A DNA stretch of 64,000 nucleotides from Kutzneria sp. CA-103260 (GCF_018263855.1 NZ_CP073318.1:8494001-8558000); one strand, 5' to 3'; positions 22,955 to 31,966 are shown, counted from the stretch's first letter. The notes: a model not told the origin generated them from the sequence alone. Made by a program: numbers and translations.

Positions 22955-23110
22955 TCACGCCTTCTCCCTCTTGAGATAGGCGACATGCTGCTCGCCGCTC
23001 GGGTTGGTCAGCACGGTCACCAGCTCCCAGCCGTCCTCGCCCCACTGGTCGAGGATCTGCTTGGTCGCGTGGATCAACAGCGGGACCGTGGCGTACTCCC
23101 ACTTAGTCAT
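22955..23110 (-). CDS. DUF4177-type small protein (Rv3678A type)
   Basis: A 51-residue protein, MTKWEYATVPLLIHATKQ at the start and ending HVAYLKREKA. It has the WEY and DQWGEDGWELV pattern of DUF4177, a small beta-beta-alpha protein of unknown function. ATG 23110, stop TGA at 22955. The gene is conserved in this position in mycobacteria, between RidA and the ArsA pair, and probably shares a transcript with RidA. Confidence 0.88.
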   Translation of the reverse strand: MTKWEYATVPLLIHATKQILDQWGEDGWELVTVLTNPSGEQHVAYLKREKA

Positions 23111-23145
23111 GCCGGCAGCCTAACCGGCACGCTATTTTCGATCAC

Positions 23146-23397
23146 GTGGAGACGTGGCGGATCATCGCGACCTGCCTGGCCGCCTTCGGCGGCATCATCA
23201 TGACGCTGCTGATGACCGGCAAGACGCGCGACCGACGGGACAGCACCGCGGGCGACATCGCCCGGGTCGCGGCGTGGTCGTCGCTGTTCTTCGCGGCGCT
23301 CTGCCTGCTGATCGCGGTGGCGCTGCCGGCCACGGTGGTCTGGGGCATCGTGGCCGCCCAGTACATGATCCTCGTGCTGATACATCACATTGGGTAA
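23146..23397 (+). CDS. Small two-helix membrane protein
   Basis: An 83-residue protein with two hydrophobic helices (IIATCLAAFGGIIMTLLM and AAWSSLFFAALCLLIAVALPATVVWGI) joined by a polar loop rich in Arg and Asp. GTG 23146. The function is unknown. It precedes the ArsA pair by 50 bp and is divergent from DUF4177. Confidence 0.65.
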   Translation: METWRIIATCLAAFGGIIMTLLMTGKTRDRRDSTAGDIARVAAWSSLFFAALCLLIAVALPATVVWGIVAAQYMILVLIHHIG

Positions 23398-23418
23398 CGG
23401 TCACAACCGAGCGCAACC

Positions 23419-23438
23419 GCCTAGGCGGCCGCCTAGGC
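23419..23438. promoter_or_regulatory. 20-bp perfect palindrome at the ArsA-pair promoter
   Basis: GCCTAGGCGGCCGCCTAGGC is a perfect palindrome ending 8 bp before the GTG of the first ArsA gene. It includes TAGGC(T) (23434-23439), which is placed like a -10 box for a leaderless transcript starting at 23447. It is probably an operator; the regulator is unknown. Confidence 0.6.
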
Positions 23439-23446
23439 TGGACGCC

Positions 23447-24451
23447 GTGACCACACCCATCGTCGGCTGGACCGAGGAGCTCACCCGCGCCCGGTTGCAC
23501 GTGGTCACCGGCAAGGGCGGCACCGGCAAGACCACCGTGGCCGCGGCGCTGGCCATCGCGCTGGCCACCGGTGGCCGGCGAGTGCTGCTCATCGAGGTCG
23601 AGGAGCGGCAGGGCATCGCCCAGCTGTTCGACCGCGCGCCGCTGCCCTACTCCGAGGAGCGCATCGCGTCGGCCCCCGATGGCGGCGAGATCCGGGCACT
23701 CGCGGTGGACGCCGACGCGGCGTTCATGGAGTACCTGGCCATGTTCTACAACCTGGGCTTCGCCGGCCGGACGCTGCGCCGGATGGGCGCGATCGAGTTC
23801 GTCACCACGCTCGCCCCGGGGCTGCGGGACGTGCTGCAGACCGGCAAGGTCAAGGAGTGCGTGGGCCGCACCGACGACGCCGGCCGGCACATGTACGACC
23901 ACGTGGTGCTGGACGCGCCGCCGACCGGTCGGGTGGTGAAGTTCCTCGACGTCACCAAGGCCGTGCAGGACGTGGCCAAGGTCGGGCCGATCCGCGGCCA
24001 GAGCGAGGGCGTGGTGCGGCTGATGCACTCCGGCGACACCGCCGTGCACCTGGTGACGCTGCTGGAGGAGATGCCGGTCCGGGAGACCCTGGACGCGGTG
24101 GCCGAGCTGGACGGCGCCGACCTGCGGCCGGGCGCGGTGTTCGTGAACCGGGTGCGGCCGGCCCGGCTGGCCAACCGCTCCGTGGCAGCCGCGGCCGGTG
24201 GCCGGGTGGACGCCGAGCGGCTGCGGGCCGGTCTGGCCGCCGCCGGCCTCGCGCTGGCCGAGGACGAGGTCCAGGGGCTGGTCGAGGAGACCGTGGACCA
24301 CGCGGTGCGGGTGCGGGCCGAGCAGCGGGCCCGCGAACTGCTGGCCGAGGCCGACCTGCCCGCCGTGGAGCTGCCCGAGCTGGTCGACGGCGTCGACGTC
24401 GGCGCGCTGTACGAGCTGGCCGAGACGCTGGTCGACCAGGGGGTCCGCTGA
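23447..24451 (+). CDS. ArsA/GET3-family ATPase, first of pair (Rv3679 / BagA type)
   Basis: A 334-residue deviant-Walker ATPase: VVTGKGGTGKTTVAAALA P-loop at about residues 19-36, switch-like DAPPTGRVVKFL near 157. The second partner half is encoded by the next gene, which overlaps by one base (TGATG). In M. tuberculosis, Rv3679-Rv3680 form a complex linked to glycerol and redox stress tolerance. No arsenic genes are present here. There is no Shine-Dalgarno at GTG 23447 and a palindrome sits at the -10 position, suggesting a leaderless regulated transcript. Confidence 0.9.
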   Translation: MTTPIVGWTEELTRARLHVVTGKGGTGKTTVAAALAIALATGGRRVLLIEVEERQGIAQLFDRAPLPYSEERIASAPDGGEIRALAVDADAAFMEYLAMFYNLGFAGRTLRRMGAIEFVTTLAPGLRDVLQTGKVKECVGRTDDAGRHMYDHVVLDAPPTGRVVKFLDVTKAVQDVAKVGPIRGQSEGVVRLMHSGDTAVHLVTLLEEMPVRETLDAVAELDGADLRPGAVFVNRVRPARLANRSVAAAAGGRVDAERLRAGLAAAGLALAEDEVQGLVEETVDHAVRVRAEQRARELLAEADLPAVELPELVDGVDVGALYELAETLVDQGVR

Positions 24452-25575
24452 TGCCGGCCAAGCTGCACGTGGACAAGCTGCTGGACGACCCGGCGACCAA
24501 GGTGATCGTCTGCTGCGGCTCCGGCGGCGTCGGCAAGACCACCACCGCTGCGGCGCTGGCCGCGCGGGCGGCCGAGCGCGGGCGGCGCACCGTCGTGCTC
24601 ACCATCGACCCGGCCCGGCGGCTGGCGCAGTCGCTGGGCCTGCGGGAACTGGACAACACCCCACGCCAGGTGGCGGTCGAGGGCTTCGACACCGACGACC
24701 GGCTGCACGCGATGATGCTGGACATGCGCCGCACGTTCGACGACATGGTGCTGTCGCACGCGGGGCCGGACCGGGCCGAGCAGATCCTGGCCAACCCCTT
24801 CTACCAGACCATCTCCTCGTCCTTCTCGGGCACGCAGGAGTACATGGCGATGGAGAAGCTGGGGCAGCTGGCCGCGGACGGATCGTGGGACCTGATCGTG
24901 GTGGACACCCCGCCGAGCCGGTCGGCGCTGGACTTCCTGGACGCCCCGCAGCGGCTGTCCACGGTGCTGGACGGGCGCATCATCCGGTTGCTGTCGGCGC
25001 CGGCGCGGGCCGGCGGCCGGGGCCTGCTCAAGCTGGTCGGCGCCGGATTCGGGCTGTTCACCAAGGCCATCTCGACGATCATCGGCGGGCAGCTGCTGGC
25101 CGACGCCTCGGCGTTCGTGCAGGCCTTCGACAGCATGTTCGGCGGCTTCCGGGAGCGGGCCCAGAAGACCTACCAGCTGCTGCGCTCGCCGGGCACCGCG
25201 TTCCTGGTGGTGGCCGCGCCGGAGCCGGACGCGCTGCGGGAGGCGTCCTACTTCGTGGAGCGGCTGGCCGCCGAGTCGATGCCGCTGGCCGGGCTGGTGG
25301 TCAACCGGACCCATCCGGTGCTGGCCAAGCTGCCGGCCGCCCGGGCCCTGGCCGCCGCCGACGAGCTGGACCGGGGCAACGAGGCGCCGCTGGCCGCCGC
25401 TGTGCTGCGGCTGCACGCCGACCGGGTGGCCGTGGCGACCCGGGAGCAGCGGCTGCTGGCCCGGTTCACCAAGGCACACCCGTCGGTGGCCGTCACCGGG
25501 GTGCCAGCGCTGGCCGAGGACGTGCACGATCTGGCCGGCCTGCGGGAAATCGGCCGCCGGCTGGCTGGTGAGTGA
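24451..25575 (+). CDS. ArsA/GET3-family ATPase, second of pair (Rv3680 / BagB type)
   Basis: A 374-residue ATPase with VIVCCGSGGVGKTTTAAALA P-loop at about residues 18-37, TIDPARRLAQSLGL near 52 (A-loop/IP motif of the family) and DTPPSRSALDFLDAP near 151. It is larger than its partner, with a Met/Gly-rich middle insertion (SSSFSGTQEYMAMEKL). Start ATG shares its A with the partner's stop, so translation is coupled and a 1:1 complex is likely. The whiB4-type gene is convergent 100 bp downstream. Confidence 0.9.
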   Translation: MPAKLHVDKLLDDPATKVIVCCGSGGVGKTTTAAALAARAAERGRRTVVLTIDPARRLAQSLGLRELDNTPRQVAVEGFDTDDRLHAMMLDMRRTFDDMVLSHAGPDRAEQILANPFYQTISSSFSGTQEYMAMEKLGQLAADGSWDLIVVDTPPSRSALDFLDAPQRLSTVLDGRIIRLLSAPARAGGRGLLKLVGAGFGLFTKAISTIIGGQLLADASAFVQAFDSMFGGFRERAQKTYQLLRSPGTAFLVVAAPEPDALREASYFVERLAAESMPLAGLVVNRTHPVLAKLPAARALAAADELDRGNEAPLAAAVLRLHADRVAVATREQRLLARFTKAHPSVAVTGVPALAEDVHDLAGLREIGRRLAGE

Positions 25576-25674
25576 AAGCGCGCACGCTCGTTTCGCCGAC
25601 GGCGGGATAACCGCCGACGGCGAAATCCGCGTGGAACTTTCGACTATTTTTGAGCCCGCAACAAAGGGCTTCGA

Positions 25675-25977
25675 TCAACTGACCTTGTACTCGTCAAGAT
25701 CGGCATGTTCGCGCCGCGCCGACTCCAGCAACTCGAACCACGAGTCCACATCTGGTCGACGACGGAGCAGAGCCCTGCGCTCACGCTCGGTCATTCCGCC
25801 CCACACGCCGAACTCGATGCGATTGTCGAGCGCCTCGGACAGGCACTCGGTCCGCACCGGACAGCTCAGGCAGATGACCTTGGCTTTGCGCTGCTCAGCC
25901 CCGCGAACGAACAGCTGCTCCGGATCCTCGTCGCGACACGAGGCGTTGACACGCCAATCCCCCTGAACGAACTGCAT
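25675..25977 (-). CDS. whiB4: WhiB-family redox-sensing regulator (WhiB4 position)
   Basis: A 100-residue WhiB protein with four Cys at 14, 36, 39 and 45 (C-X21-C-X2-C-X5-C) binding a [4Fe-4S] cluster. GVWGG lies at 57-61, and a basic tail RERRALLRRRP follows for DNA binding. The neighbourhood (ArsA pair on one side, ponA2 on the other) matches M. tuberculosis whiB4, a sensor of O2 and thiol redox state. ATG 25977. It is divergent from ponA2 across 220 bp containing several promoter-like elements. Confidence 0.93.
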   Translation of the reverse strand: MQFVQGDWRVNASCRDEDPEQLFVRGAEQRKAKVICLSCPVRTECLSEALDNRIEFGVWGGMTERERRALLRRRPDVDSWFELLESARREHADLDEYKVS

Positions 25978-26173
25978 GACCCCCGCTCCCCTACGTCTCG
26001 TCCAAAAACCGATACCCCCCGGTACCGGGTGCCGTAGGCTGACCGCGGGTGCGGACTGTCCTCCGGCGTTGTCATGAGACGTTGACGGACTGTAGAGCCA
26101 TCTGGTTCCCCTGCCAACACCGGGTTACCCGAATGTGAGCTTCACCCACCCAAAGTGGTGAATGAACGTCGCG

Positions 26174-26185
26174 GTGAGCGCTCAC
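26174..26185. promoter_or_regulatory. 12-bp palindrome before ponA2
   Basis: GTGAGCGCTCAC is a perfect palindrome 13 bp upstream of the ponA2 start. Its half-sites (GTGA/TCAC) resemble Crp/GlxR half-sites but with 4 rather than 6-8 bp between them, so Crp binding is only a possibility. It could also act as a 5'-UTR hairpin. Confidence 0.35.
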
Positions 26186-26198
26186 ACCGGAGCACCAC

Positions 26199-28592
26199 GT
26201 GATGACGCGTACTGTGGCTGTCGTGCGTGTCGGCAACGGTCTCGTGAAGTTGGTCGGTTTGTGCCTTTTGGCCGGTGTTCTGGTCGCGGGCATGCTCTTC
26301 CCCACCGTCGGGGCGCTCGGCGTGGTGTCCAACCGCGCGAGTGACACGGTGGACGCCACATCGTCGGACCTGGTCACCACCGACCCGCCGCTGATGTCCG
26401 TGGTCGAGGACAAGAACGGCACGCCGATCGCCTACCTCTATCAGCAGTATCGGGTGAACACGCCGGCCGACCAGATCTCCCCGATCATGAAGGCGGCCAT
26501 CGTCGCCATCGAGGACCGGCGCTTCTACCAGCACGCCGGCGTCGACTGGCAGGGCACCTTCCGCGCGCTGCTGACCAACCAGGTCAACGGCGGCGTGACC
26601 CAGGGCGCGTCCACCATCACCCAGCAGTACGTGAAGAACTACCAGGTGCTGGTGGCCGGCCGGGGCGACAAGACCGCCCAGGAGCAGGCCCAGGCCCAGA
26701 CCGTGGCCCGCAAGCTCAAGGAGGCCCGGGTCGCGCTCCAGCTGGAGAAGAAGCTGTCCAAGGACGAGATCCTGGCCCGGTACCTCAACCTGGTCACCTT
26801 CCTCGGCCAGGTGGACGGCGTCGGCACCGCCGCCCAGGTGTTCTTCAACACCACCCCGGACAAGCTCACCCTGCCGCAGGCCGCGCTGCTGGCCGGCGTG
26901 GTGAACAACCCGATCAGCTACGACCCGTGGCAGCACCCCAAGGCCGCCACCGACCGCCGCAACGCCGTGATCGACGCCATGGAGTCCACCGGCAAGATCA
27001 CCAGCGACATCGCCAACGCGGCCAAGAAGACCGACCTGGGCATCGGCCCCGAGCCCCATCTGCCCGGCAGCGGCTGCGTCGGCGTCGCCCCGGAGGTCGG
27101 CTTCTACTGCGACTACGTGCAGGGCTACCTCCAGGAGGCCGGGTTCACGCCGGACCAGCTCAAGACCGGCGGGTACGTGATCAAGACCAACCTCGACCCG
27201 GACGCCTCCAAGATCGCCAAGACCGAGGTCGAGAAGAACGTGCCCAAGACGGCCAACGGCATCGCCAACACCATGGTGATCATCAAGCCGGGCTCCCAGA
27301 GCCACGACGTGGTGGCCATGGTGGCCAACCGCGACCTGGGCGTGGACGCCGCCGCCGGGCAGACGCTGACCAACCTGCCCGCCGACGTCAGCGACAACTT
27401 CGGCGCCGGCTCGATCTACAAGCTGTTCACCGCCGCCGCCGGCATGGAGAAGGGGCAGGTCGGCCTCAACACGAGCATCCCCAACCCCAACTACACCTGC
27501 TTCCCGATGCCGATCCGCAACAGCAACACGCCGCCGTACTGCCTGAAGAACGACGACGTGACCAACGTGGACCCGATCACGCTGCACGGGGCGCTGGCCA
27601 TCTCGCCCAACACCTCGTTCACCAAGGTCGAGCTGGACGCCGGCATGCCGGCGGTGCTGGACATGGCCTCCCGGCTGGGCATGCGCAAGACCATGCAGAC
27701 CAACCAGGCCGGCCAGACCCCCGATCCCAGCCAGCAGAGCGAGCTCTACAACCAGCCCCAGAGCCAGTCGTTCCTGAACGGGCCGGCCTTCACCCTCGGC
27801 GTGAGCCCGGTCAGCCCGATGGAGCTGGCCAACGTCGGCGCGACCCTGGCCAGCGGCGGCATGTGGTGCCCGCCCAACCCGATCGCCAGCGTCGTCGACC
27901 ACACCGGCAAGGCGGTGCCGATCAACGCGCCGGCGTGCGAGCAGGTGGTGAACAAGGCGCTGGCCGACTCGCTGCTCAACGGCATGAAGGACGACACCAC
28001 CGCCGGCACCTCGACCACGGCCGCCCGCAACGCGCACTGGACTCGCCCGCTCTCGGCCAAGACCGGCACCACCGACTCCAGCGAGTCCGTCGGTTTCCTC
28101 GGCATCATGGGCAACTACGCGGCGTCGTCGCTGGTGTTCAACGACGGCTCCAAGCCCGAGCCGATCTGCGGCACGCTGCCGATCCGTACCAGCAAGAGCT
28201 GCGGCGGCAACCTCGGCGCCTTCGGTGGCGTCATAGCCGCGCCGCCGTTCTTCAACGCCTTCAACCAGATCCTCGGCAGCTCCGCGGCTCCGCCGGTGCC
28301 CAACGCCGACCCGAGCTACCTGGACAAGGCCAACCACGGGCCGGCCATCCCGTACGTCGTCGGCAAGAACGTCGGCGACGCCACCAACGCGCTGAAGGCC
28401 GCCGGCTACGGGGCCGTGCAGACCGCCGACTTCAACTCCACCGCCCCCAAGGGCACCGTCGTCGGCCAGACCCCCATCGGCTCGGCCTCCCGCAGCCAGG
28501 GCATCACCCTGTACGTGAGCACCGGCTTCGTGCCCCAGGCCCCGGGCGCGACCTCACCGGCGCCGACAAGCGCCTCGACACCAGGCGGCTGA
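26199..28592 (+). CDS. ponA2: Class A penicillin-binding protein PonA2 with PASTA domain
   Basis: A 797-residue bifunctional peptidoglycan glycosyltransferase and transpeptidase: short cytoplasmic start, one membrane helix (about 12-37), and GT51 domain with AIEDRRFYQHAGVDWQG near 105 and GASTITQQYVKN near 143. The transpeptidase has SIYK (Ser405), SPN (about 468) and KTGT (about 620). A single PASTA domain (about 716-778) and a Pro/Ser/Thr tail end the protein. Start GTG 26199 or ATG 26202. The position after whiB4 and before the metallophosphoesterase matches mycobacterial ponA2. It ends in a bidirectional terminator. Confidence 0.95.
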   Translation: MMTRTVAVVRVGNGLVKLVGLCLLAGVLVAGMLFPTVGALGVVSNRASDTVDATSSDLVTTDPPLMSVVEDKNGTPIAYLYQQYRVNTPADQISPIMKAAIVAIEDRRFYQHAGVDWQGTFRALLTNQVNGGVTQGASTITQQYVKNYQVLVAGRGDKTAQEQAQAQTVARKLKEARVALQLEKKLSKDEILARYLNLVTFLGQVDGVGTAAQVFFNTTPDKLTLPQAALLAGVVNNPISYDPWQHPKAATDRRNAVIDAMESTGKITSDIANAAKKTDLGIGPEPHLPGSGCVGVAPEVGFYCDYVQGYLQEAGFTPDQLKTGGYVIKTNLDPDASKIAKTEVEKNVPKTANGIANTMVIIKPGSQSHDVVAMVANRDLGVDAAAGQTLTNLPADVSDNFGAGSIYKLFTAAAGMEKGQVGLNTSIPNPNYTCFPMPIRNSNTPPYCLKNDDVTNVDPITLHGALAISPNTSFTKVELDAGMPAVLDMASRLGMRKTMQTNQAGQTPDPSQQSELYNQPQSQSFLNGPAFTLGVSPVSPMELANVGATLASGGMWCPPNPIASVVDHTGKAVPINAPACEQVVNKALADSLLNGMKDDTTAGTSTTAARNAHWTRPLSAKTGTTDSSESVGFLGIMGNYAASSLVFNDGSKPEPICGTLPIRTSKSCGGNLGAFGGVIAAPPFFNAFNQILGSSAAPPVPNADPSYLDKANHGPAIPYVVGKNVGDATNALKAAGYGAVQTADFNSTAPKGTVVGQTPIGSASRSQGITLYVSTGFVPQAPGATSPAPTSASTPGG

Positions 28593-28601
28593 CCGTGCGG
28601 A

Positions 28602-28638
28602 AAAAGGGGCCGGGAGCTTTTCGCTCCCGGCCCCTTTT
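28602..28638. terminator. Bidirectional terminator between ponA2 and the small secreted protein
   Basis: AAAAGGGGCCGGGAGC (28602-28617) pairs with GCTCCCGGCCCCTTTT (28623-28638), loop ttttc, followed by TCTTTTC. It is a canonical intrinsic terminator for both convergent genes. Confidence 0.9.
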
Positions 28639-28649
28639 CTTTTCCGGTG

Positions 28650-29048
28650 TCAGCAGTGGTAGAGATGCGCCTTCACGTCGGCCGGCGAGCCGGTGTTGAT
28701 GTAGTAGTCGGGAAAGTAGCCGTCGAGATTGCCGTCAGCCAGGATCCAGATGTTGTCACCGCCGACGCTGTCGCCGTAGGTGTAGCAGTGCAGCGGAACG
28801 ATGTCGCCGTTGCTGATGGTCCCGGTGAGCACCGTGGAGCAACTGTAGCTGGCGCAGGAGTACTCGCTCATGGTCGCCGTGCCCCCGGGAATGGAGGTGG
28901 CGGTGGAACACCATTCGGCACTGATACCGGCGCCGCAGTGAACATAGGCGCCAGTCAACGGCGCCGCCGACGCGACGCCGGACAGCAGACCCGTCGCCAG
29001 CGTGGCACCAGCGAGCACAGCCGCAACCTTCACAAATCTACGATTCAT
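28650..29048 (-). CDS. Small secreted Cys-rich protein
   Basis: A 132-residue protein with a Sec signal peptide (NRRFVKVAAVLAGATLATGLLSGVASA, cleavage near residue 29). The mature part is rich in Gly, Ser and Tyr with six or seven Cys (VHCGAG, EWCSTA, SCASYSCST, LHCYTY, final YHC), suggesting disulfides. No family is recognised. ATG 29048 (MNRRFVKV) is preferred over an upstream GTG at 29072. The upstream DNA (29050-29150) is notably AT-rich for this genome, a sign of recent acquisition. Confidence 0.75.
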   Translation of the reverse strand: MNRRFVKVAAVLAGATLATGLLSGVASAAPLTGAYVHCGAGISAEWCSTATSIPGGTATMSEYSCASYSCSTVLTGTISNGDIVPLHCYTYGDSVGGDNIWILADGNLDGYFPDYYINTGSPADVKAHLYHC

Positions 29049-29188
29049 CCCAAACAAAGCGAACACCCCCATATTGTTTTCCCACCTACGTAGCCTTGTT
29101 CACGCACTACACACAATTATCTGCCATCACGAACGGCGAGTCGCCGGAAACGGAATCGACCCCCGCCGGCCCACCCGTCCACATCGCA

Positions 29189-29647
29189 TCACTTTCCCAA
29201 TGTCACAGTTCGCGCCACCTGAACGTTGTTCACATATGCCGGCAATCCTCCCAGACAATCGGCGTCGACCATGTCGACCCGATCGTTCGGACCGGTGACA
29301 CCGGAGTACTTGACGCAGAGCCGTACCGCGGCCTGCTCGTAGAATCCACCGTTGGACTCACCGTCCCAGACGATCGACACTCGTGCGACAAACGAACCAG
29401 CGGGATCCTGCGAGCTGTCGAGCACGGTGACCGCACCCGACTTGAAGCCGACGGGGAGCGACTTCAGCGTGTCCGCAAACGCTTGCGTACGCAACTGCGT
29501 GCCCAGCGACTCCCGCACTCGCGCGGCGGCGTCACGCGCTCCGCTCGTCGCCTTGTCAATCGCGTCGGACTCAGCCTGCGCGGGACCAGCCCCACAGCCG
29601 ACGAGCCCGAGCGCCAGGACGAGAAGAAGCGGCACGCCAATCCTCAC
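29189..29647 (-). CDS. Lipoprotein of unknown function
   Basis: A 152-residue protein with a lipoprotein signal (PLLLVLALGLVGCGAG; lipobox LVGC, Cys18). A helical segment rich in Asp/Arg (DAIDKATSGARDAAARVRESLG) and a beta-rich C-terminal part follow, with VRLCVKYSG and MVDADCLGG forming a likely disulfide. GTG 29647 starts 2 bp after the final stop of the SGNH-hydrolase pseudogene, so the two were one operon. The function is unknown. Confidence 0.65.
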   Translation of the reverse strand: MRIGVPLLLVLALGLVGCGAGPAQAESDAIDKATSGARDAAARVRESLGTQLRTQAFADTLKSLPVGFKSGAVTVLDSSQDPAGSFVARVSIVWDGESNGGFYEQAAVRLCVKYSGVTGPNDRVDMVDADCLGGLPAYVNNVQVARTVTLGK

Positions 29648-29649
29648 AG

Positions 29650-31439
29650 CTACTCTCCCATAACCAGCAGCGTATTATCGGCCACGCCAGCATATACGGC
29701 CGCGCCACCGACAGTGGGGTGCAACGACTGCCCGGAAATCGGCACCCCACCAGCCGTCAGATGCGGGTCGTCACCCCTGGTCAGGTTGAAGACCAGCGGG
29801 TTGATCTGCTGATCGTCACCACATATCGACCTGTTCTAGAAGTCGTGCCGCGGGTCGGAAAACGTGACGTCGACCCCAGCGTTCTGCTGATGAGTCGCGG
29901 CCGTGTTCATGGCGTTGTCCATCAGGTCGGCCATCTGGTTCAGCCACGGCGCCTCGGCCGTGCCGATGCCGGCGAGACACTGACCGCCGTTGTCGAAGAA
30001 ATCGGGGTATCCCATCAACAGGATCTTCGCATGTGGCGCCAAGAGATGGATCTGCGCCAGCACCGATTCGACTCGTGGTTCGACCTGATTGTTGATCCGA
30101 TCGGGTTCAGCCTGCGACAGCGGTGCGGTGTCGCCGTCGAGCGTCGAGTCCTGACAGACCTGAACGGACAAGATGCACTGCATGAGAACGTCGATGAATT
30201 TCGCGTCATTGCCGCCGATCGACAGGGTCACCAGGGACGTGTACTGGTCCAGATACCCTTGACGCAGTTGCGCGCCCTCATAGTACTGCCCATCGCCGTT
30301 CGGCAGCATGTTGGTCGTCCAGGCGCCGCTGCACGCGGAACTGTGATAGTCGAGTGTTGGATCGAAATCGTCCGCGCGAGTGCGGCCACGCCCGGCGCCG
30401 GGGCCTTTCCGCTGGACTGCGTCATGTTGTCGGAGCTGGTGACCGCGAGACCGCCCGAAGTGGACAGCTGCGCGTCGGCCGCGGTGTTCACGGCCTGCCA
30501 GCCGGCCGGCAGCGCGGTCTTCGCCACGGCCTGCTTCGCGTCCTGCCCCTGGACGAACAGCTTGCCCGCGACCTGGTGCAGCTGCACGGAGTCCCGCTTC
30601 ACCGTGGTGAGCAGGCTGTCCTTGCCGCTGACAATCCGGTGCAGCTGAGTGTCCTTCTCGGTGCGCACCTCGTAGCCGACCCCACCCTGCGCGTCCATGC
30701 CGAGGCGGAACGGGGTGCCGTGGGTCTCCAGCAATTGGTGCTCGCCGCCGCGGCCGTCGACCGAGACCACCAGGGATCCCTTGGCCGCCACCACATCGCC
30801 CTTGACCGGCACGGACGAGGTGACCTGGCCGTCCGCGTCCACGGAGCGGGTGATCTTCCCGGTCGCCGCGTCCACCGTTATCAGGCGGGAGACGTACTTG
30901 CTGCCGGCGTAGAGGTTCTCCGTGACGACCGCGTCCTCGCCGGTGCCACACCCCGGGTTGTAGTAGGCCAGCGACGCCCTGATCGGCAGCTTCGTCACCG
31001 AGCCCGAGCTCAGGTCGACGATCGCCACCAGACCGCCGCGCTGGAAGCCGTCATCGCTGTTGACCATCTGGCGCGGCGCGTACACCACCACCGCGCGGCT
31101 GCCCGAACCCGTCACGCACGAGTCCGCGATCCACTGGTCGGTCTCGGTGCCGGGCTCGGACAGCGTCGCCGCCGTGCGCCACGTGTAGCCGTCCTTGGCA
31201 TCCGCGACCAGGACGTGCAGGCCGGTGCTGTCACCGTCGGTGGTCACCGCCCGGTCGTTGGCCGACCGCCAACCCTTGGGCAGCACCTGGTCCCGCTGAC
31301 TGTCCGGAATGGACGCTGTTGACGTCGGCGGGGACGCGCTCGTGGTCGGCGGGGCCGCCGCCGCGTTGGCCACCGGAGCCGTCGCGACGGCCAGCGCCAC
31401 GCCGGCGGCCGCGGCCAGAGCGATTCCGCGTCTGGACAT
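29650..31439 (-). pseudogene. Secreted SGNH/GDSL hydrolase with N-terminal repeat domain, broken by frameshift/deletion and amber stop
   Basis: From ATG 31439: signal peptide (RRGIALAAAAGVALAVATAPVANA) then a ~330-residue beta-propeller-like domain. Near 30385 the frame changes: the propeller frame runs out as nonsense while the -1 frame continues with DDFDPTLDY, SACSGAWTTNML and SLVTLSIGGNDAKF, the SGNH block III region. The GDS nucleophile block is absent, so a deletion is likely. At 29838-29836 an in-frame TAG interrupts DPRHDF|NRSICGDDQQINPL. The same frame continues to SLHPTVGGAAVYAG, the catalytic His motif, and stops at 29650. The enzyme cannot be functional as written unless the lesions are sequencing errors. 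Confidence 0.75.
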
Positions 31440-31454
31440 ACATCTCCCACACAT

Positions 31455-31664
31455 CCTTGCAGGCCAACGAATTCGGCCAGCATCGACCGCGAGAACCAGT
31501 CAGCTGGGAGAAACCGCGCACGGGCGTGCGACGGCGCCGAACATCGTTGACCTTCCGCCCCTGTGTGCCTCAACCGGGCACACCCAAGGGGGACCGTAAC
31601 CAATCGATCACGGAACAGGCGATAGGCCAACCCGGCGACACCGGCATCGCACCAAAAAGGACAA
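31455..31664. other. Spacer without recognisable gene
   Basis: Between the broken SGNH gene start and the remnant below I see no gene, RNA or strong hairpin. Confidence 0.4.
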
Positions 31665-31965
31665 TCAACTACCTAAAGGGCGAAGTGAATCACTGTCCGT
31701 GACGACGGTTCGGGCGACGCCCAGGTACCAGTCGTTCGACTCGGGATTCGCGTCGAACAGAATCCGACGCTGGATCGGCCGGCCGACGGCGACAAAACGT
31801 CGCCGTCGGCCGGCGCGACGGTCGTGCGGCGGTTGTGCACACTGGACAACGACAGCCGGATACCGTTGCCCGACAAGGAAACCGCAGTCAACAGACCCGG
31901 CGGCGGACCACCCACGGCAGCGCGAGCTCGGACAGCTCGTGCACCGTGAACGGCGCCTCGGGCAC
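31665..31965 (-). pseudogene. Possible frameshifted gene translationally coupled to GatB/YqeY
   Basis: GTG at 31965 begins one base after the TGA of the GatB/YqeY gene (TGACGTG). It reads 25 residues (PEAPFTVHELSELALPWVV) before TGA at 31888. The +1 frame carries on with plausible protein sequence (CGFLVGQRYPAVVVQ, then RRILFDANPESNDWYLGVAR) to a stop at 31665. The total, 301 nt, equals 100 codons plus one base, as expected for a single-base insertion. No family is recognised. It could instead be two unrelated short open stretches. Confidence 0.35.
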
Positions 31966-31966
31966 G

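Noticed and set aside
23447..25575. Arsenite efflux ATPase function for the ArsA-like pair
   Set aside because: No arsB/arsR/arsC genes nearby and gene context matches the mycobacterial Rv3679-Rv3680 locus instead.
26103..26160. Possible full Crp/GlxR site (TGTGAGCTTCACCC) upstream of ponA2
   Set aside because: Half-site spacing is 3 bp, not the 6 bp of the TGTGA-N6-TCACA consensus.
26142..28337. 731-codon open frame antisense to ponA2
   Set aside because: Mirror-frame artefact of codon bias; His/Val/Gly repeats without family similarity.
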